A DNA stretch of 12,230 nt from DALYJJ01 sp031969915 (GTDB lineage Bacteria > Acidobacteriota > Terriglobia > Bryobacterales > Bryobacteraceae). Where the stretch lies: the NCBI GenBank assembly GCA_031969915.1, contig DALYJJ010000168.1, positions 1 through 12,230 of the forward strand, given 5' to 3'. How positions within the stretch are numbered: position 1 is the stretch's first letter; every line of letters starts with the position of its first letter. The notes beneath the pieces are model-generated. The model made no database searches. It had not been told where the DNA came from and was given only the letters and a program-made list of their open reading frames with translations. Shown here one piece after another: positions 6,519-12,230 of the stretch. A program made the position numbers and the translations under genes.

Positions 6519-7573
6519 TTGCTTTGCTCCTTCATTTCCCGCACCCACAGCAGCACTTCCGCCACGGCGGTGTACATCTCTTCGGGGATTTCGTGCCCGG
6601 TTTCCACCTTGAACAATTGCCGCGCCAGCGGAATGTCCTGCATTACGGGCACCCGGTGTTGGCGCGCGATCTCGCGGATCTTGGCCGCCTTGAGGTTCTG
6701 CCCTTTCGCAACCACGCGCGGCGCGTTCATGGTGTCGGCGCGGTACTGGAGGGCCACGGCAAGGTGCACGGGATTGACTACGACCACGTCGGCGTGCGCG
6801 GCGTTGCCGGCCTCCGCCTCATTGAGAAGTTGGTGGTGCAGTTCCTTGCGCATGTGCTTGACGTGCGGATCGCCTTCGCTTTCCTTGTACTCGCGCTTCA
6901 CCTCTTCCTTGGTCATCATGAGTTCCTTCAGGTGGAGCTTTTTCTGGATCATGAAGTCGGCGAAGCCGATGACAAGGAACGCGCCGCCGGTTTTGTAGAG
7001 AAGGCCGTACATGGCGCCGGCTGCGAGGCCGGCGATCGCCGGCGGGTCGATGCGCCCGGCGAGAGCGAACTCCTCCATGGCGCGCTGCACCTCGAACCAG
7101 GCGATGCCGGCGATGACAGCCAGCTTCAGCAGGTTCTTGCCGAGTTCGATCCAGGTCTTGGCCTTGAAGAAGAGGTTCTTGAAACCCTCAATGGGGTTCA
7201 GCTTGGAAAGCTGCGGCTTCAACACCTCGAGCGAGAAGAGGCCGCGGGCCTGCAGAAAGCCGCCGGCCAGGGCGATGAGGACCGCTGCGCCAAGGATTGG
7301 CGCGAGGCCGATGGCGGCTTCGATCCACCAGGTTCCGGCGATCGCGCGCCACGCGGCCGGCTCCAGGTCGCCGCTGAGAAAACGGGGATCGAAGGCGGCC
7401 TGCATCGCCCAGCGCAGCTTGTCCATGAGCAGCCAGCCCGATAGCTGCAGCGTGGCGGTGACTCCGAGAAAGAGGAGGGCCTGGGTGAGATCGGCGCTGC
7501 GCGCGATTTGTCCCTTCTTGCGCGAGTCGCGGAGCTTCTTCTCAGTGGGCTGTTCGGTTTTTTCTCCCGCCAC
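6515..7573 (-). CDS. sctU: SctU (FlhB/YscU family) autocleaving substrate-switch protein
   Basis: SctU is an inner-membrane export protein whose cytoplasmic domain cuts itself at an NPTH motif, changing specificity from early (needle/rod) to later substrates. At 352 residues it has the family's normal length. The N-terminus (EKTEQPTEKKLRDSRKKGQI) is typical. Four hydrophobic segments lie at about 30-50, 80-108, 148-168 and 180-206. The conserved KLNPIEGFKNLF is at about 124-135 and the linker YKESEGDPHVKHMRKE at about 229-244. The cleavage motif is NPVH (residues 267-270; 6764-6775) followed by LAVALQYR, so the usual Thr is Val. The start is GTG at 7573, 3 bases after the sctT stop. An ATG at 7577 is in another frame and gives only 11 codons. 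Confidence 0.96.
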   Translation of the reverse strand: MAGEKTEQPTEKKLRDSRKKGQIARSADLTQALLFLGVTATLQLSGWLLMDKLRWAMQAAFDPRFLSGDLEPAAWRAIAGTWWIEAAIGLAPILGAAVLIALAGGFLQARGLFSLEVLKPQLSKLNPIEGFKNLFFKAKTWIELGKNLLKLAVIAGIAWFEVQRAMEEFALAGRIDPPAIAGLAAGAMYGLLYKTGGAFLVIGFADFMIQKKLHLKELMMTKEEVKREYKESEGDPHVKHMRKELHHQLLNEAEAGNAAHADVVVVNPVHLAVALQYRADTMNAPRVVAKGQNLKAAKIREIARQHRVPVMQDIPLARQLFKVETGHEIPEEMYTAVAEVLLWVREMKEQSK

Positions 7574-7576
7574 GCA

Positions 7577-8398
7577 TCACCTCAGGGAAGCCATCAGGGC
7601 GCCGATCTGCGAGAACAACTGCTGCGGGTATTCGCGAAGCTGTCCGGTGAGCAGCGGCAGCACCAGCACCAGCACAAACAGGCTGACGAACGCCTTGACG
7701 GTCTGGTTCTCCGAGTGGATCGGCACTTGGGCCGTTACCCGGTTGAACACGCCGAAGCAAACGTCGACGAGGAACAGCGCCAAGAGCACGGGCGCGCTGA
7801 GGCGTAGCGCCACGACGAAGAGGTCAGCCGTGGCGCGCAGCAGGAACTGCGCCATGCCGAACCCCTGGGCCGTGAAGCGAGGCAGTTCGGTGGCGGGTAT
7901 GGTTTGAAAGCTGTCGGCCAGCGCGCGGACATAGTAAAGGTGGCCGTCAAAGGTGAACAGCAGCGCCACCGCCGCTTGCACCTGCAGCATCCCCAGCAGC
8001 GAGGTATTGCCGGCCAATTGCGGCGTGTAGAGCGAAATCTGGTTCATGCCCCGCTGGTTATCGATCAGCGCGCCCGCCATCTCGATCCCCCAGAAGACGA
8101 TTTGCGCGAGGAAGCCGATGAGGGCGCCGGTGAGAGCTTCTTTGACCAGGAGGGCCAGCGCGAGGATTGGGCCGACGCCCTGAGCGGCGGGCAGCGACGG
8201 CATCAACAGGACGGCGATCACCGCGCTGAGACCAACGCGCACCTGCGCGGGGACGTTCTGGCCGCCGAGGAAAGGGGCCAGGTTGATGGCCGTCGCCAGG
8301 CGCGCGAAGACCAGGCCGAACAGGAGCAGCCATGAGTCGAGGTTGCCCGTGTAGCCAGCCGCCGCGACGATGCGCTTCAAGACCGGAAACAGGTCCAT
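7577..8398 (-). CDS. sctT: SctT (FliR/YscT family) export apparatus membrane protein
   Basis: SctT joins SctR and SctS in the helical core complex through which substrates enter the needle channel. The 273 residues match the family length. Landmarks include RLATAINLAPFLGGQNVPAQ near residues 33-52, LALLVKEALTGALIGFLAQI near 80-105, the GALIDNQRGMNQ motif near 109-120, and a hydrophobic C-terminal part (FVVALRLSAPVLLALFLVDV; VSLFVLVLVLPLLTGQL). Its ATG at 8398 directly abuts the TAG of sctS, and its stop is 3 bases before the GTG of sctU. Nothing is missing relative to the family. Confidence 0.96.
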   Translation of the reverse strand: MDLFPVLKRIVAAAGYTGNLDSWLLLFGLVFARLATAINLAPFLGGQNVPAQVRVGLSAVIAVLLMPSLPAAQGVGPILALALLVKEALTGALIGFLAQIVFWGIEMAGALIDNQRGMNQISLYTPQLAGNTSLLGMLQVQAAVALLFTFDGHLYYVRALADSFQTIPATELPRFTAQGFGMAQFLLRATADLFVVALRLSAPVLLALFLVDVCFGVFNRVTAQVPIHSENQTVKAFVSLFVLVLVLPLLTGQLREYPQQLFSQIGALMASLR

Positions 8399-8665
8399 CT
8401 AGTGCACCAGCGGAATGGTTTCGAGAAGCGCGGCGGTGAAGCGTACGGCCTGCTCCAGCATCCAGGGTCCGAGGATGGCCAACGTGACGAAGGTCGCCAG
8501 CAGCTTGGGCACGAAGCTGAGGGTTTGCTCCTGCACCTGCGTGGTGGCCTGCAGCAGGCTCACCAGAAGGCCCACCAGCATGGACGCGAGCATGGGCGCG
8601 GCCGAGAGCAGGATGACCAGCACGATCCCCTCGCGCAGGACGCGCAGGATGGCTTCGGCGGGCAT
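8399..8665 (-). CDS. sctS: SctS (FliQ/YscS family) export apparatus membrane protein
   Basis: A small two-helix inner-membrane protein of the SctRST export core. The 88 residues match the family size. The first hydrophobic hairpin (REGIVLVILLSAAPMLASML), then VGLLVSLLQATTQVQEQTLS with the well-conserved Q-x-x-T-Q-x-Q-E-x-T-L pattern, and the second hydrophobic segment (FVPKLLATFVTLAILGPWML) are all present. The ATG at 8665 is 12 bases after the sctR stop, with TGAGGG as ribosome site overlapping that stop. Confidence 0.95.
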   Translation of the reverse strand: MPAEAILRVLREGIVLVILLSAAPMLASMLVGLLVSLLQATTQVQEQTLSFVPKLLATFVTLAILGPWMLEQAVRFTAALLETIPLVH

Positions 8666-8677
8666 CAGCGCAGACCC

Positions 8678-9343
8678 TCACGCATAGCTCAACACCAGTC
8701 CACGCGCGAGCAGATACCAGCCGTCGACCATGACGAAGAGCAGCAGTTTGAAGGGCAGCGAGATGACCACCGGTGACAGCATCGACATACCCAAAGCGAG
8801 CAGCGTGTTCGCCACCACCATGTCCACGATCAGGAACGGCACGTAGACGAGGAAGCCGATCTGGAACGCCTCCTTGAGTTCGCTGGTGACGAAGGCTGGT
8901 ATGAGAACGCGGAACTCCTCCTTGTCTACTTGGGGGTTCTGTTCCCCGGACTGGCGGTCCAGGCGGGAACTGAGTTCCATGAAGAGGACGCGGTCTTTGT
9001 CATGGCAGTGGCGCGCGAGCCACTTGCGGAGCGGCTCCTTACCGTTCTGCGCTCCGTCAACGACGGCCTTGACGCTCGATTCGGCGAAGATGCCGGCGCC
9101 GCCGGGGAGCGTGCCCGCGGCCTGATACATCTGTTTCGCCACCGGGGTCATGACGAAGATGGTCAGGACGAAGGCGAGGCCCGTGATCACCTGGTTCGGC
9201 GGTACCTGCTGTGTGCCGATGGAGTTTCGCAGAATCGACAGCACGACCGCGATTTTCACGAACGAGGTGAGCATGATGAGCACGAAGGGCGCCAGCGCGA
9301 GGGCGCCGAGGACCATCACCAGCAGCACAGGGTTTGACGTCAC
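8678..9343 (-). CDS. sctR: SctR (FliP/YscR family) export apparatus membrane protein
   Basis: SctR is the pentameric base of the export core. The 221 residues fit the shorter non-flagellar SctR, without the N-terminal signal-peptide extension usual in FliP. Signatures include SFVKIAVVLSILRNSIGTQQ, VPPNQVITGLAFVLTIFVMT, IPAFVTSELKEAFQIGFLVY, VPFLIVDMVVANTLLALGMS and SLPFKLLLFVMVDGWYLLAR. About four hydrophobic segments flank a polar loop at roughly 75-150. The start is GTG at 9343, overlapping the stop of the fliO-like gene as GTGA. The short N-terminus and flanking genes support the non-flagellar class. Confidence 0.95.
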   Translation of the reverse strand: MTSNPVLLVMVLGALALAPFVLIMLTSFVKIAVVLSILRNSIGTQQVPPNQVITGLAFVLTIFVMTPVAKQMYQAAGTLPGGAGIFAESSVKAVVDGAQNGKEPLRKWLARHCHDKDRVLFMELSSRLDRQSGEQNPQVDKEEFRVLIPAFVTSELKEAFQIGFLVYVPFLIVDMVVANTLLALGMSMLSPVVISLPFKLLLFVMVDGWYLLARGLVLSYA

Positions 9344-9672
9344 GGGCGCCTCCGGGCGAGCAGGTCGCGAAAGCTCGGCGGCGCGGGACGCGGTTCGGCG
9401 CTTTCGTCCGGCACAGTGCCTGGCGGCAGCAGGGCGATCATTTCCAGGGAGTGCGGCGCGGCGCCCACCAGCAGCGTCTGCGTTCCCGCCTGGACAAGAT
9501 AGATGTTCTTGCCCGGTTCGAGCGGACAGACCGCGCGGACGCGCACCAGCCCTTCCAGGCCGGGCTGCCCCACGCGCAGCCGCGGCAGCACGTAACGCAG
9601 CGAAAGCCAGACGATGCCGAGCGTGACCGCAAGGGCGAGCACCAGTTGGAGGACGTCGCCCAATTCAGGCAT
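9340..9672 (-). CDS. fliO: FliO-like export apparatus assembly protein
   Basis: FliO is a small bitopic membrane protein known from flagella, where it helps assemble FliP. This 110-residue protein starts MPELGDVLQLVLALAVTLGI, continues as a single membrane helix (to about residue 30: VWLSLRYVLPRLR), then has a cytoplasmic domain with the FliO pattern (LVRVRAVCPLEPGKNIYLVQ followed by AGTQTLLVGAAPHSLEMIAL) and a Pro-rich basic tail. I chose the ATG at 9672, which overlaps the end of sctQ by 8 bases; a longer reading from 9822 lies wholly within sctQ and adds a Trp-rich tail with no family likeness. It sits directly before sctR, as fliO does before fliP. Well-studied non-flagellar T3SS lack FliO, so this is noteworthy. 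Confidence 0.85.
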   Translation of the reverse strand: MPELGDVLQLVLALAVTLGIVWLSLRYVLPRLRVGQPGLEGLVRVRAVCPLEPGKNIYLVQAGTQTLLVGAAPHSLEMIALLPPGTVPDESAEPRPAPPSFRDLLARRRP

Positions 9673-10996
9673 GCCAATCCACCACGCGCACGCCGAGCTT
9701 GCCGTCCACGCGTACCAGTTCACCGCGCCCCATGCGGCGGCCGTTGAGGGCCAGCGCAACCGGCTCGCTGTCCTCGCGCCCCAGTTCGATGATGCTCCCG
9801 GCGGCCAGCGTCTCCAGCTCACCCAGCGTGAATTCCTTCTCCGCCAGGATCACGTGGAGCCGCACGGGCAGTTCGCTGAGAGTCTTGGTATTGGTCTCCG
9901 TTGTCGCCACGCGTTGTCCCAACCACTTATTGATCTCGAGGCGTGAAAAGTTGCTATCGCCGGCGGTGCATTGCCAGCAGCCGGCGTCGCCCGGCAGCAG
10001 CAGCGCGGGCTCGGCGTCGCAGAGCACGATGTCGCCCGGTTCGATCGCCGCCGCGTCGGCGGGGGGCAGTTCCACCTCGGCGAGCAGCGCCTGGCAGAGG
10101 AAGGGCACGGCGTGCATCGGGGCATGGGGCGGCCGCGCCTCGCGCCAGCTCGCGACGACGCTCTCGGGCAGCACCACGGAGGCGGTTCCCACTTTGCCGC
10201 GAAGCTCCACGGCGCCTTCCAGAAGCAGCGCGGGCCACGCGAATACTGGTTTCCGCAACTCCACCTCTCCGGCTTCCCCCAACAGGCACGCCGCCACTGC
10301 TTGAAGCAGCGCGGCGAAGCACTCCACGTCGACATCCAGCGCGCCGCTGCCCGGAAGGCTCTCCACCCCGAGCATCGCCGCGGCGAGTTCCGTGCCCAGT
10401 TCGCGGCTCAGATAGATGCCGAGTTCTCCGCCGGAGCCCGGAAGACGGACTGCTGTCGCGAGACCCTTCGGCGGTTGGGAGTAGGAGACGGTCCGCCAGG
10501 AGCCCAGGCGAATGCGCTCCTCGCGCTCCCAATCGCGCGCCAGTTCCAGACGCAGCGTGTAGGGAAAGATCGTGAAGGCGACGCCCGGCGCGATCTTCAC
10601 CGGCACGTTCGGCTCCAGCTTGCGGTCGCCGATGAAGGTGCCCAGGCGGCTCCCCAGGTCTTCAATGGTCAAGTCCTGCCCGCGCACCGTCACTCGGGCG
10701 TGCTCGCGCTGGACCACGGACTCCTCGAGCACGAGACGGCAGTGCTCCTCGCGGCCGATCAGCGACTCGCCCTCCGGCAGCAGGAGATCGATCGATGGCT
10801 TGGTTGCGTCGAGCCAGTGCTTGGCGTGCAGCCGCGCCCGCACGGCGGCGGGACGCACCAGGTGCTGGGCCAGCGCCTCTCGCAGACGCTCGTCCCAATC
10901 TGCCCGCTGCGCGGCGAGCCACCCGCGCAGGCGCGCTTCGCCGCTCGTGTAGCGCTCACGCAGGTCAAGCGCCGCGGGCGAAACGGCGGCCGTCAC
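9665..10996 (-). CDS. sctQ: SctQ C-ring protein with N-terminal FHA domain
   Basis: SctQ builds the cytoplasmic sorting platform. The 443-residue protein has three parts. Residues about 1-65 are helical. Residues about 66-152 form an FHA domain: LIGREEHCRLVL (G81, R82), VVQREHARV (H99), LTIEDLGSRLGTFIGDRKL (D113, S116, G119, T120). The rest is SctQ-like, ending in a clear SPOA domain at about 365-443 (LPVRLHVILAEKEFTLGELE, LAAGSIIELGRED, NGRRMGRGELVRVDGKLGVR), with a weaker first SPOA-like region around 285-350. In the FHA part, the usual Ser of the SxxH motif is Gln96 and the usual Asn before the conserved Gly is Leu118, so phosphothreonine binding may be lost. The start is GTG at 10996, overlapping the sctP stop as GTGA. 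The SPOA and FHA calls are both strong; their fusion is unusual. Confidence 0.93.
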   Translation of the reverse strand: MTAAVSPAALDLRERYTSGEARLRGWLAAQRADWDERLREALAQHLVRPAAVRARLHAKHWLDATKPSIDLLLPEGESLIGREEHCRLVLEESVVQREHARVTVRGQDLTIEDLGSRLGTFIGDRKLEPNVPVKIAPGVAFTIFPYTLRLELARDWEREERIRLGSWRTVSYSQPPKGLATAVRLPGSGGELGIYLSRELGTELAAAMLGVESLPGSGALDVDVECFAALLQAVAACLLGEAGEVELRKPVFAWPALLLEGAVELRGKVGTASVVLPESVVASWREARPPHAPMHAVPFLCQALLAEVELPPADAAAIEPGDIVLCDAEPALLLPGDAGCWQCTAGDSNFSRLEINKWLGQRVATTETNTKTLSELPVRLHVILAEKEFTLGELETLAAGSIIELGREDSEPVALALNGRRMGRGELVRVDGKLGVRVVDWHA

Positions 10997-11529
10997 GACT
11001 CACGCTCCTGCTCCTCGCTCTGCTGCTGGCGCTCGCGGCCACGCTGCTCGCGGTTACCGCGGCCGTCGCGTGTCACCATGATCACCGGCTCAAACCCGCG
11101 GCGTTCCAGCGCCTCGCGCAGTCCGCCGGCGTGCGACTCAAGAAGGGAAGCCACGGCCGGTGTGGCTTCGAAGCGCACGTCGAGCGCATCGCCGCGGCGC
11201 TCGATGGTCACCTTCAGCCCGTCGAGCGTGCCCGGCTCGAACTCAATGCGAACCTCGTTCGGCCGCATGGAGTCGATCTTCGACACCATCGTCTCCACCA
11301 GTTCCGTCAGCGCCGCGGGCATGACGGCGACTGCGGGCGCGGGCGCCTCCTCCGTCGCGGGTGCATCGAAGCCGGGCAGCGCGGGAGGGGACGGCGCGGC
11401 TGCCTCTACGGCCTCCGCCTCCCGGCGCTTGGCTTTCTCGCGCAGCAGTTCCTCGAATTTGCCGCCCTTCTCCGCGCGCTCGCCCGCTGAACCCACGCGC
11501 GCCGCACCGGCTCCCCGTTCCACTTTCAT
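10993..11529 (-). CDS. sctP: SctP (FliK-like) needle-length control protein, short form
   Basis: SctP/FliK proteins measure needle or hook length and trigger the switch in SctU. This one has 178 residues: a charged N-terminus with FEELLREKAKRREAEA (about 25-40), a Pro/Ala-rich linker (about 43-70), and a FliK_C-like domain at about 72-150 (LTELVETMVSKIDSMRPNEV, IEFEPGTLDGLKVTIERRGD, VRFEATPAVASLLESHAGGL, REALERRGFEPVIMV), followed by a polar Arg/Gln/Glu tail. Known rulers are often longer (200-500 residues), so a short needle would be expected if the length rule holds. Its ATG at 11529 overlaps the sctO stop as ATGA. The position between sctO and sctQ matches yscP. Confidence 0.85.
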   Translation of the reverse strand: MKVERGAGAARVGSAGERAEKGGKFEELLREKAKRREAEAVEAAAPSPPALPGFDAPATEEAPAPAVAVMPAALTELVETMVSKIDSMRPNEVRIEFEPGTLDGLKVTIERRGDALDVRFEATPAVASLLESHAGGLREALERRGFEPVIMVTRDGRGNREQRGRERQQQSEEQERES

Positions 11530-12017
11530 TTGGCGCCTCGCTTATGAAACAGCACGGTTCTCGCCTCGTCCATCTCCACCGCTTCCTTGCGCTCCTGCTC
11601 ACGATGGAAGCGGCTCTTGGCACGTTCGCGGTGCTTGTTCAGCACCTCCACGTCGCGTACCGCCTCAGCCAGTGCGCGGCGGGCCTCTTCGAGCCGATCC
11701 TCTGCATCGTTGACCGCGATCTTCTGCTCGAAGACGGCGTCCTTCGCCTCGGAGGCGAGCCGAAGCAAGAGGTCGAGGTTCGCGGCGCGCTGGCGCAGTT
11801 CGCGTCCCGACACCGACCCGCCCTCTACGGCCATCAGGCGCATCCGCTCGGCGGCCGCTAGCGCGGAGGCTTCCCGAGCCTCGCGCTCCCGCGCTGCCAG
11901 GCGCTGCCGTTCCTCCTCGAGTTCCCGCAGCCGCTCGGCCAGCCGCCGCTCAGCATCCTCGCGCACCGCCTGCTTGCGGTCGAGCAATGTCTGCAGCCGG
12001 TACACGAACACGCTCAT
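11526..12017 (-). CDS. sctO: SctO (FliJ/YscO family) coiled-coil stalk of the export ATPase
   Basis: SctO/FliJ inserts into the ATPase hexamer and links it to SctV. The 163-residue protein is almost entirely charged coiled coil: SVFVYRLQTLLDRKQAVRED, AERRLAERLRELEEERQRLA, LLRLASEAKDAVFEQKIAVN and AEDRLEEARRALAEAVRDVE. The opening YRLQTLLDRKQ is typical of the family, which is about 150 residues long and diverges strongly in sequence. It has no cysteine or membrane segment. The ATG at 12017 overlaps the sctN stop as ATGA. Position directly after the ATPase supports the call. Confidence 0.9.
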   Translation of the reverse strand: MSVFVYRLQTLLDRKQAVREDAERRLAERLRELEEERQRLAAREREAREASALAAAERMRLMAVEGGSVSGRELRQRAANLDLLLRLASEAKDAVFEQKIAVNDAEDRLEEARRALAEAVRDVEVLNKHRERAKSRFHREQERKEAVEMDEARTVLFHKRGAK

Positions 12018-12230
12018 ACTTTCTCCAGCCGTGCCACGGTCTCGGCGAACGGCGCCGGCTCGCGCGTACCCTGCTTCAGGAAACCTCGAATGCCGTCGAT
12101 GGCGCCGATCGCTTCATCCACGCGGCGGTCGCTTCCTTTTTGATAGGCGCCCAGCAGAATCAGGTCCTTCTGTTTCTCGTAGGCCGCGAGCAGCCCGCGC
12201 AGCCGCGTCGCCGCCTTCACGTGCTCGGCG
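12014..12230 (-). CDS. sctN: SctN (YscN/FliI family) export ATPase, C-terminal end only
   Basis: SctN is the hexameric ATPase that unfolds substrates and releases chaperones. Only the last 72 codons are in the window; the gene enters from the right edge and stops at the TGA at 12014. The visible part (AATRLRGLLAAYEKQKDLIL, GAYQKGSDRRVDEAIGAIDG, then IRGFLKQGT and a short tail) is the characteristic C-terminal helical domain, in which L-L-A-x-Y-E, the I/L-x-x-G-A-Y-x-x-G-S and the D-x-A-I patterns are widely conserved. The Walker motifs lie outside. Non-flagellar assignment follows from context. Confidence 0.92.
   Translation of the reverse strand, partial: AEHVKAATRLRGLLAAYEKQKDLILLGAYQKGSDRRVDEAIGAIDGIRGFLKQGTREPAPFAETVARLEKV

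Noticed and set aside
7542..7577. ATG at 7577 overlapping the sctT stop as a start for sctU
   Set aside because: It is in a different frame and stops after 11 codons. The GTG at 7573 gives the complete SctU N-terminus.
9340..9822. Longer start for the FliO-like gene at 9822
   Set aside because: The added 50 residues lie wholly in sctQ and look like out-of-frame sequence. The internal ATG at 9672 begins the family-like N-terminal membrane helix.
9971..11713. Plus-strand open frame of 580 codons across sctQ, sctP and sctO
   Set aside because: It runs antisense through three recognised genes and is Arg/Ala/Pro/Ser-rich low complexity.
6340..12230. Possibility that this is a flagellar operon
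   Set aside because: No flagellar-only genes such as fliM, fliG, flhF or flagellin are seen, SctQ is a single long protein, SctR lacks the FliP signal extension, and an LcrH-type chaperone is present. The FliO-like gene keeps a small doubt, noted as a finding.

Overview
The window is one long minus-strand gene cluster encoding a non-flagellar type III secretion system (T3SS) of a high-GC Gram-negative bacterium. Codon third positions are strongly G/C. The species and phylum cannot be fixed from the sequence. Deep-branching soil or sediment lineages such as Acidobacteriota, Myxococcota or Verrucomicrobiota would fit, but that is a guess. Every gene I accept reads right to left, and neighbours mostly overlap by 4-8 bases or lie a few bases apart, so the whole window looks like part of a single operon. 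Its promoter and first genes lie beyond position 12230, and its end lies before position 1.

Right half (12230 down to 6515): the conserved export machinery in the order known from Yersinia yscNOPQRSTU. It contains the C-terminal end of the ATPase SctN, the coiled-coil stalk SctO, a short FliK-like SctP, a C-ring protein SctQ, a FliO-like membrane protein, then SctR, SctS, SctT and SctU. Two parts are unusual. SctQ carries an N-terminal FHA domain. A FliO homologue, normally a flagellar protein, sits between sctQ and sctR.

Left half (6518 down to 1783): a substrate and chaperone cassette. It holds a small unknown protein; a TPR protein whose gene is interrupted by ten Ns (an assembly gap); two Gly/Gln/Ser-rich proteins that share an almost identical C-terminal 90 residues shaped like a T3SS needle subunit; a 519-residue coiled-coil protein of unknown fold that is probably secreted; and an LcrH/SycD-type class II chaperone. 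The cluster then continues into sctV, the export gate protein (1779 down to 1), which is cut by the window edge.

How the parts fit: SctR/S/T/U with SctV form the export gate, SctN/O power and couple it, SctQ forms the cytoplasmic sorting platform, and SctP and SctU set the substrate switch. The TPR proteins are well placed to hold the neighbouring substrates before export. The needle-like pair, the FHA-SctQ fusion and the FliO homologue together suggest a T3SS lineage distinct from the well-studied animal and plant pathogen types.
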